Source: Anaerolineae bacterium (lineage in GTDB: Bacteria > Chloroflexota > Anaerolineae > B4-G1). From it: 23,795 nt of DNA. Positions 7,346 through 12,544 of this stretch are shown here, piece after piece. Made by a program: the position numbers and the translations under genes. The stretch spans positions 1 through 23,795 of the forward strand of contig JAUWNP010000056.1 in assembly GCA_030612585.1 (NCBI GenBank). The letters are read 5' to 3'. The notes under the pieces are model-generated. The model did not search any database. It was not told where the DNA came from and was given only the letters and a program-made list of their open reading frames with translations. Position 1 is the stretch's first letter; every line of letters starts with the position of its first letter.

Positions 7346-8191
7346 TCACCACTGCCGTTTGGCGTGGAAGCGGCTGCGCACTATCGCCGCCAGGACGTTC
7401 ATCGAAAGCACGAAGACGAGGAGCACCAACACCGTACCGTACTGGATACGTATCGGCATCCCCGGCACCTGGGTGCTGATGACAAACAGATGATAAGGCA
7501 GCGCCATCGTCTGGTCGAAGATCGAGCGAGGCAGACGCGGCAGGAAGAAGGCTGCGACGGTGAAGAGGATCGGCGCGGTCTCACCCGCAGCCCGCTCCAG
7601 CCCCAGGATCACGCCGGTGAGGATACCCGGCAGCGCCTGGGGCAACACGACGCGCCGGACGGTCTGCCATTGCGTGCCCCCTAACGAGAGGCTGACGATA
7701 CGAAAGGACTGGGGCACAGCCCGCAACGCTTCCTCAGACGTGCTGATGATCACCGGCAACGTCATAATCGCCAGCGTCAGCGATCCGGCCAGGATGGAGG
7801 TGCCGAACTGGAGGAAGATGACGAACAGCCCCAGGCCGAAAAGGCCGTAGACGACCGATGGCACCCCCGCCAGGTTGATGATCGCCAGCCGGATGAGGCG
7901 CGTGATCAGCGTGTCGCGGGCGTACTCCGCCAGATAGATCGCGACCGCCACGCCCACGGGCACAGCGAAGACGGCGGTCCCCAGCGTCAGGAGTCCCGTG
8001 CCGACGATGGCCGGCCAGACGCCACCGGCGCGCATCCCATCGCGGGGCATCGCCGCGACGAACTCCCACGAGATAGCGGGCATACCCTGCACGACGATGT
8101 AGATCACGACGAACAGGATGGGTAGCACTACCGCGATAGTAGCGAGACTCAGGAGTGCAAAACCGAGTTGTTGACGCAGTTGTCTGGACAT
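7346..8191 (-). CDS. pstA: Phosphate ABC transporter permease PstA
   Basis: Membrane permease half of the PstSCAB importer, 281 residues with about six TM helices. The cytoplasmic EAA-type coupling loop is present as SEEALRAVP followed by GGTQWQTVRRVVLPQALPG, which docks on PstB. The start ATG is preceded directly by heptamer-type repeat sequence and no Shine-Dalgarno, so translation may be weak, leaderless-like or coupled. It is separated from its partner pstC by a four-helix bundle gene that does not belong to the transporter. Confidence 0.93.
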   Translation of the reverse strand: MSRQLRQQLGFALLSLATIAVVLPILFVVIYIVVQGMPAISWEFVAAMPRDGMRAGGVWPAIVGTGLLTLGTAVFAVPVGVAVAIYLAEYARDTLITRLIRLAIINLAGVPSVVYGLFGLGLFVIFLQFGTSILAGSLTLAIMTLPVIISTSEEALRAVPQSFRIVSLSLGGTQWQTVRRVVLPQALPGILTGVILGLERAAGETAPILFTVAAFFLPRLPRSIFDQTMALPYHLFVISTQVPGMPIRIQYGTVLVLLVFVLSMNVLAAIVRSRFHAKRQW

Positions 8192-8235
8192 AGGCGAATG
8201 GACGAATGGCGAATGAACGAATGGCGAATGACGAG
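8192..8235. repeat. Heptamer repeat string downstream of the four-helix gene
   Basis: The plus strand carries repeated GCGAATG and ACGAATG words, about five units in 40 bases. On the minus strand this is the whole gap between the four-helix bundle stop and the pstA ATG. It is related in inverted orientation to the string at 8644-8691, so the small gene is bracketed by repeats. Confidence 0.75.
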
Positions 8236-8643
8236 TCAGCGACGGGCTTTGCGAATCTGACGCCCGATTTCAGTGACCAGGAGCGCGATGATCTCGTCCA
8301 GCAAGGCTATGCGGTGCGGGTAGACTTCCGGTGGCAGCAACTTCCGCCCCCGCCAGTACCAGCCCTGGGTTTCGCGTGCCGACCCCACGGCGATCTTGAG
8401 GAAGCGGGCGTAGTCCCGCCCGAAACCACGACCAAAGCCTTCCTCAATATTGGCACTGATGGAACCGGCACTGCGGATAATCTGTTCAACGATCGCCCAG
8501 CCCCGCCGGTTTTTCTGCCAGTAGTCACAGTCGGCCCACACGAGGCCGTACAAAAATAGCGCTTTGGGATAAGCATAGAACTTGTACACCGGCCCCGACT
8601 TGATCTCCGGCGACACCTCCGCCTCCCACGCCTTGTAATTCAT
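8236..8643 (-). CDS. Four-helix bundle protein (S23/IVS family)
   Basis: A 135-residue protein matching the small four-helix bundle family (PF05635, S23/intervening-sequence proteins, related to Avd). Diagnostic stretches are VEQIIRSAGSISANIEEGFGR and FLKIAVGSARETQGW, each within an amphipathic helix. The frame extends to 8670, but the ATG at 8643 has a strong GGAGGGAGAG directly upstream and is preferred. Family members often lie inside 23S rRNA intervening sequences or beside mobile elements, and their role is poorly known. Here it sits inside the pst operon between pstC and pstA and is flanked on both sides by short repeats, which suggests insertion rather than a phosphate role. Confidence 0.85.
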   Translation of the reverse strand: MNYKAWEAEVSPEIKSGPVYKFYAYPKALFLYGLVWADCDYWQKNRRGWAIVEQIIRSAGSISANIEEGFGRGFGRDYARFLKIAVGSARETQGWYWRGRKLLPPEVYPHRIALLDEIIALLVTEIGRQIRKARR

Positions 8644-8691
8644 CTCTCCCTCCCGATTCGCTATTCGCAATCCGCTATTCGCAATTCGCTA
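8644..8691. repeat. Heptamer repeat string upstream of the four-helix gene
   Basis: The plus strand reads alternating CGCTATTCGCAAT, CCGCTATTCGCAAT and TCGCTATT units, about three copies of a 12-14 base unit. It fills the gap between pstC and the four-helix gene, apart from the GGAGGGAGAG ribosome site. It relates to the downstream string through the shared word GCGAAT in opposite orientation. Confidence 0.75.
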
Positions 8692-9585
8692 TTACGAAAG
8701 CAACCGTCCATACCGCTTCCCCTGCTGGAAAAGCGTCCACGAGGCAGCCAGATTGACGATGAAGGTGATGACGAACAGTACCAGGCCAATGGCGAACAGG
8801 ATGTGATAATGGGGACTCCCCTGGGCCACCTCGCCCATCTCGGCAGCGATGGTCGCCGTCATCGTGCGCACCGGCATCAGGAATGAGTTAAGCGTGAGCG
8901 GCAAACGCGCTGCGTTACCCGTGACCATCATCACCGCCATCGTCTCGCCGATGGCCCGCCCCACCCCCAGCATCATCGCCGTGAGGATGCCGGAGCGGGC
9001 CGCAGGCACCGTCACCCGCCAGATGGTCTGCCAGCGGGTGGCCCCCAACGCCAGCGCTGCGTCACGGTAGGACTTGGGCACGGCATCCAGTGCGTCCTCG
9101 GCCACGCTGATGATGGTCGGCAGCGCCATGTAGCCCAGCATCAGCGAGCCAGACAGCGCGGTCAGGCCAGTCGGCGCGCCCAGATGTTCGCGGATCAACG
9201 GTGAGACAACCAGCATCCCCAGGAAGCCCAGCACCACAGAGGGGATGCCGGCCAGCACCTCGATGAAGGGCTTGAGGATTTCCCGCACCCAGCGGGGCGC
9301 AACCTCAGCGACGAAGACCGCCGTCAGCAGGCCCAACGGCAGGCTGATGATCGCCGCGCCGACCGTCACCAAGAGTGACCCCATCACCAGCGGCAGGAGA
9401 CCAAAGTATCCTTCATTGGGATACCAGCGAGTCCGAAGCAGATCGCGCAGTGGCACCTCAAAGAACATCGCGCCACCCTCACGCAGCAGGAACAGGAAGA
9501 TGAGTGCCAGGAAGAGGATGACCGAGACGCCGGTCACGCGGATGAACCGCTCGATGAGGTATTCAGAAAGGGAGGTGCGTTTCAT
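8692..9585 (-). CDS. pstC: Phosphate ABC transporter permease PstC
   Basis: Second permease half of the PstSCAB importer, 297 residues with about six TM helices. It has the PstC pattern: a TM helix near 16-34, an extracytoplasmic stretch, IEVLAGIPSVVLGFLG, and a coupling loop VAEDALDAVPKSYRDAALAL continuing GATRWQTIWRVTVPAA. GRAIGETMAVMMVTG is typical. The start lies 9 bases after the pstS stop, so it is in the pstS transcript. Its ribosome site is a weak GGGAAG. Confidence 0.93.
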   Translation of the reverse strand: MKRTSLSEYLIERFIRVTGVSVILFLALIFLFLLREGGAMFFEVPLRDLLRTRWYPNEGYFGLLPLVMGSLLVTVGAAIISLPLGLLTAVFVAEVAPRWVREILKPFIEVLAGIPSVVLGFLGMLVVSPLIREHLGAPTGLTALSGSLMLGYMALPTIISVAEDALDAVPKSYRDAALALGATRWQTIWRVTVPAARSGILTAMMLGVGRAIGETMAVMMVTGNAARLPLTLNSFLMPVRTMTATIAAEMGEVAQGSPHYHILFAIGLVLFVITFIVNLAASWTLFQQGKRYGRLLS

Positions 9586-9594
9586 CTTCCCAAC

Positions 9595-10470
9595 CTACCA
9601 ATCTATCGACGATAGCGGCACAAACCCCAGTTCCCCCACAATCACCTGCCCCTCCGATGAGCGAATCCAGGCCAGGTACTCGGCGATAGTCCCCTGCGGT
9701 TCCCCGGCGGTGTACATGTAGAGATCGCGGGCGATGGGATAGGACCCGCTGTTGACCGTCTCAATGCTTGGCAACACGAATGGCTCCCCAGGGCCAGTGG
9801 CGACGGCGATGGTCTTCTGGTCAGGCGTCACGTAGCCCAGCCCGTCGTAGCCGATACCGTTGGGGTTCTGGCGCACCTCGGCGCTGATCCCCTCCGACGA
9901 CGGCATCAGCAACGTGTCGGGCGAGAAAAGCGTCGTACCGTGTTTGTCTCCCAGCCGCACCACCTGTTCCAGGAAGTATACGTGCGTGCCGGAGTTCGAT
10001 TCGCGGGAGAGCAGCACGATGGGGCGGTTCTCCCCACCCACCTCTGACCAATCCGTGATACGGCCACTGAAGATGTCCGAGAGTTGCTGGAGCGTGAGAC
10101 GATCCACCGGGTTAGAGGGATGCACGACGACGGCGATGGCGTCGCGGGCGATGACGTGCTCGACCGGCGTGATGCCGTTGGCCTGGGCCGCCTCCACTTC
10201 CTCCGGCTTCATCTGGCGGGAACCGTTGGCAATGTCTACCGTGCCGTTGACCAGGCCGGCGATGCCGGTGCCGGAGCCGCCCCCGGTCACGGCGATGCGC
10301 ACGTCGGGGTGCATCGCCTGGTACGTTTCCGCCCAGGCCAGCGCCAGGTTGACGATCGTGTCGGAACCGACGTTCTGGATGGCGACGCCAGCCGCCCCCG
10401 CCGCCCCCTCGGCCGGGCGGCAAGCGACGAGCAGAACAAGTAGAATGCAGATGGCGAGAGACTTGCGCAT
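9595..10470 (-). CDS. pstS: Phosphate-binding lipoprotein PstS
   Basis: Extracytoplasmic phosphate-binding protein. The N-terminus MRKSLAICILLVLLVAC is a lipoprotein signal with Cys17 as the lipidated residue. Binding-site motifs are visible: GSDTIVNL, TGGGSGTGIAGL, ANGSRQMK and SRESNSGTH. The frame stays open upstream to 10539, but the ATG at 10470 is chosen because it starts the signal peptide and lies just downstream of a consensus -10 (10480-10485). That leaves only a few bases of leader, so the mRNA appears leaderless. First gene of the pst operon; 291 residues, slightly short but complete. Confidence 0.93.
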   Translation of the reverse strand: MRKSLAICILLVLLVACRPAEGAAGAAGVAIQNVGSDTIVNLALAWAETYQAMHPDVRIAVTGGGSGTGIAGLVNGTVDIANGSRQMKPEEVEAAQANGITPVEHVIARDAIAVVVHPSNPVDRLTLQQLSDIFSGRITDWSEVGGENRPIVLLSRESNSGTHVYFLEQVVRLGDKHGTTLFSPDTLLMPSSEGISAEVRQNPNGIGYDGLGYVTPDQKTIAVATGPGEPFVLPSIETVNSGSYPIARDLYMYTAGEPQGTIAEYLAWIRSSEGQVIVGELGFVPLSSIDW

Positions 10471-10479
10471 ACCGGGCGG

Positions 10480-10508
10480 ATTATAACACCAGCGGCCCAA
10501 GGAGGCAA
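10480..10508 (-). promoter_or_regulatory. pst operon promoter with extended -10
   Basis: On the minus strand TTGCCT (10503-10508), 17 bases, then TGT-TATAAT (-10 at 10480-10485) make a perfect extended -10 with a 4/6 -35. Nine bases separate the -10 from the pstS ATG, so transcription would begin about 2-4 bases before, or at, the start codon. No convincing repeated operator of Pho-box type is visible nearby. Confidence 0.72.
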
Positions 10509-10592
10509 CACGCAGGCACGACGCACGCACGCCGACCACGCACGTCCGGGGAATTCAGCCTCGCCGCTCCTCCCGCACCACCCGCCCGTCCC

Positions 10593-10646
10593 GCGCGCCA
10601 CCGCCACTCGCTGTTGCTCGCCGCCAGACATCTCCAGCGGGCGGTG
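10593..10646 (-). pseudogene. Relic of an ABC transporter ATPase signature
   Basis: The minus strand encodes HRPLEMSGGEQQRVAVAR, a near-perfect ABC signature region (of LolD/MacB-type ATPases). It is preceded by only a short poor stretch and followed by unrelated sequence, with no Walker A or Walker B in any frame. This is best read as a small surviving fragment of a deleted ATPase gene in the gap upstream of pstS. Confidence 0.6.
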
Positions 10647-10660
10647 GATTGTCGCCAGAA

Positions 10661-10688
10661 TTGCGCGCTGCGCGGAGATGAGTATAAT
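10661..10688 (+). promoter_or_regulatory. Promoter for the WYL-like membrane gene
   Basis: TTGCGC (10661-10666), a 16-base spacer and a perfect TATAAT (10683-10688) point toward the gene at 10830. The predicted start near 10695 gives a long leader of about 135 bases, which contains the 13-bp stem at 10706-10806. The -35 is weak (3/6). Confidence 0.5.
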
Positions 10689-10705
10689 AATCATAGCAAG
10701 CGTTC

Positions 10706-10806
10706 AGGCCTCCGAGGTTTGGGCTTCGGTTTCGGGTACGTCGCGGCAAAAAGGATGGCTCAGAGACCATCGTTTGACGGGCGCATCAAGGAGACCTCGG
10801 AGGTCT
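10706..10806 (+). promoter_or_regulatory. Long-range 13-bp stem in the leader of the WYL-like gene
   Basis: AGGCCTCCGAGGT (10706-10718) pairs with ACCTCGGAGGTCT (10794-10806) over 13 bp with one G-U, enclosing 75 bases. It ends eight bases before a perfect AAAGGAGGTGA Shine-Dalgarno (10815-10825). It could gate translation or be an intergenic palindromic repeat; I recognise no riboswitch class. Confidence 0.5.
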
Positions 10807-10829
10807 TTGGAATCAAAGGAGGTGAACCA

Positions 10830-11543
10830 ATGTCCAACGAGAGACCAGATCAGCCAGATCAGAAGGAGCAACCGCTGTACGCCTGGCTGCCGAAAGTGGC
10901 GCTCAAGTTCTTGGTCTTTCTGGCCTTCGCCTTCGTGCTCTTCAAGGCGACGGCGGGTCTGGGGGAACAAGACCTGAGCAGCGGCCGCGTGTGGGTCATC
11001 ATCGCGGGGATGGCGGGGCTGTTGCTCCTGCTGGGTGTTGACCGGCTGACCGCGCTGCGGGTCTCCCCCGGCGGCGTGGAGGCGACGCTGAGCGAAGCCA
11101 AAGCCCACGCGCTGGAGGAGGTCGGTGCCCTGGAGGACCAGGAGGTGGCAGAGGCAGCGCGAGCGCAGATTCTACAGGCCGAGAGTCCGGCACAAGTGGA
11201 AACAGCGCGGGCGATAGCGGTCGAACTGAACGTCAATCGGGTGGTGGAGCGGATGAAGAAGGCCATCCGCGGCAGGCGTAAGTGTTACTTGCGCTACCGG
11301 CCCGATCCGGCGGGGCCGATGGAGACCTACCTGGTCGCCCCCCTGGACGTCAAGCCGGGTAAGACAGCGACGACGCGGGCCAACGACTACGCGTGGGCCT
11401 ACTCCTACGAGCACGAGAGCGTCGTCTCGCTGCGCCTGGGGCGGGTGATGGGGATCGAACTAAGCGAGGATACTTTCGACCCGGCGGAACTGATGGCGGA
11501 TTGGAAGAAGAAGCCGGAGTGGAATGTGGCGCGGGAGTGGTAG
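10830..11543 (+). CDS. Membrane-anchored protein with a WYL-like domain
   Basis: A 237-residue protein. The ATG at 10830 follows a perfect AAAGGAGGTGA with a short spacer, so the longer frame upstream is rejected. Two TM helices (about 22-42 and 53-70) make a hairpin, followed by a charged helical linker (80-135, rich in E and A). Residues 138-216 resemble a WYL domain: AIRGRRKCYLRYR, then ETYLVAPLDVK, DYAWAYSYEHE and LRLGRVMGIEL. WYL domains bind ligands or nucleic acid and usually sit behind a DNA-binding helix-turn-helix in regulators; none is present here. A membrane-tethered sensor or effector is possible. It stands alone between pstS (divergent) and nuoJ, each with its own promoter. Confidence 0.72.
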   Translation: MSNERPDQPDQKEQPLYAWLPKVALKFLVFLAFAFVLFKATAGLGEQDLSSGRVWVIIAGMAGLLLLLGVDRLTALRVSPGGVEATLSEAKAHALEEVGALEDQEVAEAARAQILQAESPAQVETARAIAVELNVNRVVERMKKAIRGRRKCYLRYRPDPAGPMETYLVAPLDVKPGKTATTRANDYAWAYSYEHESVVSLRLGRVMGIELSEDTFDPAELMADWKKKPEWNVAREW

Positions 11544-11577
11544 TTGGCTAGTTAGTTAGTTGGTTGGTTAGTTGGTT
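11544..11577 (+). repeat. TTAG/TTGG microsatellite
   Basis: Directly after the preceding stop the sequence alternates GTTAG and GTTGG units over about 34 bases. It is a simple slippage-prone repeat with no palindrome and lies upstream of the nuo promoter. Confidence 0.75.
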
Positions 11578-11600
11578 ACATGTGAGAAAATTGGCGGTCG

Positions 11601-11629
11601 TTGTCGCTTTGACCCAATCGTGCTATAAT
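11601..11629 (+). promoter_or_regulatory. Promoter of the nuoJ-led operon
   Basis: TTGTCG (11601-11606), a 17-base spacer and TGC-TATAAT (perfect extended -10, hexamer 11624-11629) give a convincing promoter. Transcription would begin near 11636, leaving a leader of about 80 bases before nuoJ. This shows that nuoJ is the first gene of its transcript, not a continuation of a nuoA-I operon. Confidence 0.68.
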
Positions 11630-11640
11630 AGCCGCTGTTT

Positions 11641-11681
11641 GCCAACCACCTCGACATGCCCCTTCGACCGACGGTGGTGGC
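11641..11681 (+). promoter_or_regulatory. Leader hairpin upstream of nuoJ
   Basis: GCCAACCACC (11641-11650) pairs with GGTGGTGGC (11673-11681) over nine base pairs with one bulged A, around a 22-base loop. It lies just after the predicted transcription start and before the AGAGG ribosome site near 11704. Function unknown; it could stabilise the 5' end. Confidence 0.4.
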
Positions 11682-11716
11682 CAACGGCTACCGGCTAATC
11701 GCCAGAGGTTTCGAGT

Positions 11717-12205
11717 GTGCAAATGACTCCCCAACAAACTCTGTTCATCGCCCTTAGTGCCATCACGCTGGGAGGGGTCTTGCTGGTGGTAACCAGGCGT
11801 AACGTTTTTCACGCCGCGCTCTTTCTGGTACTGTCATTCTTCGGCGTCGCTGGTCTCTACGTGCTGCTGGAAGCACCTCTCCTGGCCGGCGTCCAACTCG
11901 CTATCGCCATCCTGGTCATATTTGCCATCAGGCGCACGCGGGAACCACTGAGCCTCCAGCAGTCCCAGGTCACCCGCCAGTGGTGGGCGGCGGCCATTGT
12001 CACGCTGCTGCTCTGCGCTCTGCTGGGCTGGATCATCCTGGACCACGACTGGGGCGGGAGCACCGAACCGGTGCCCGGAAACAGCATCGTCCTCCTGGGC
12101 GCAGCGTTGGTAGACCCGGCAGGATTCGCGCTGCCCCTCGTGTTGGTCCCGATAACGCTGCTCATCGCGCTCGCCGGCGCGGCCGCTATCGCGAGGGAGC
12201 GCTGA
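11717..12205 (+). CDS. nuoJ: Complex I subunit NuoJ, TM3 shortened
   Basis: A membrane-arm subunit of NADH:quinone oxidoreductase, 162 residues and five TM helices. The N-terminus is typical: RRNVFHAALFLVLSFFGVAGLYVLLEAPLLAGVQLAI matches the family. The segment then reads LAIAILVIFAIRRTRE, where the family normally has a VYAGAI/IYIGAI stretch followed by a hydrophobic run ending in a methionine-leucine pair. The conserved Tyr and Gly of TM3, site of the pi-bulge that relays the conformational signal from the quinone site, are thus missing, with about eight residues lost. The frame is otherwise intact. Start: GTG at 11717 (seven bases after AGAGGT) or ATG at 11723. The stop is three bases before the nuoK start. 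Confidence 0.88.
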   Translation: MQMTPQQTLFIALSAITLGGVLLVVTRRNVFHAALFLVLSFFGVAGLYVLLEAPLLAGVQLAIAILVIFAIRRTREPLSLQQSQVTRQWWAAAIVTLLLCALLGWIILDHDWGGSTEPVPGNSIVLLGAALVDPAGFALPLVLVPITLLIALAGAAAIARER

Positions 12206-12207
12206 TT

Positions 12208-12516
12208 GTGGTTCCCCTGACCTGGTACCTCATCACCGGCGCGGTGCTCTTCTGCGTGGGCCTCTACGGTGTACTGGCGCGCCGCAATAGTATCGCCATC
12301 CTGATGGGCGTCGAACTGATGCTCAACGGTGCCAACGTCAACCTGGTCGCCTTCTGGCGCTACCTGGGGCCAGGGGCAGCGACCGGGCAGGCGTTCGCGC
12401 TGTTCGTCTACGTGGTCGCCGCGGCCGAGGCGGTCGTGGGGCTAGCGCTCATCGTCGCCCTACGGCGCACACACAATACCGTCGCGCCAGAGGACACAGA
12501 CCTGCTCAAGGGCTGA
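12208..12516 (+). CDS. nuoK: Complex I subunit NuoK
   Basis: 102 residues, three TM helices, the MrpC-like subunit of the complex I membrane arm. The GTG start at 12208 follows GAGGGAG by eight bases. Both functional glutamates of the family are kept: one in GVELMLNGANVNLVAF (TM2) and one in VVAAAEAVVGLALIV (TM3). It is thus the most conserved subunit in this block. It lies two bases after nuoJ; the 28-base gap before nuoL consists of repeat-like TTGTTCATTGGTCCATTGAT. Confidence 0.93.
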   Translation: MVPLTWYLITGAVLFCVGLYGVLARRNSIAILMGVELMLNGANVNLVAFWRYLGPGAATGQAFALFVYVVAAAEAVVGLALIVALRRTHNTVAPEDTDLLKG

Positions 12517-12544
12517 CCTTGTAATTGTTCATTGGTCCATTGAT
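12517..12544 (+). repeat. Heptamer-like string before nuoL
   Basis: The gap reads TTGTTCATTGGTCCATTGAT after a short lead, related to the string before the 4268 gene (both share TTGTTCATTGGTC). It replaces the position where a Shine-Dalgarno for nuoL would be expected. Confidence 0.6.

Noticed and set aside
8192..8691. Repeats around the four-helix gene as a CRISPR array
   Set aside because: Units are contiguous 7-14 base words without spacers of constant length.
10287..10694. Full minus-strand ORF containing the ABC signature
   Set aside because: Only the 18-residue signature is family-like; the rest runs through the pstS signal region in another frame.
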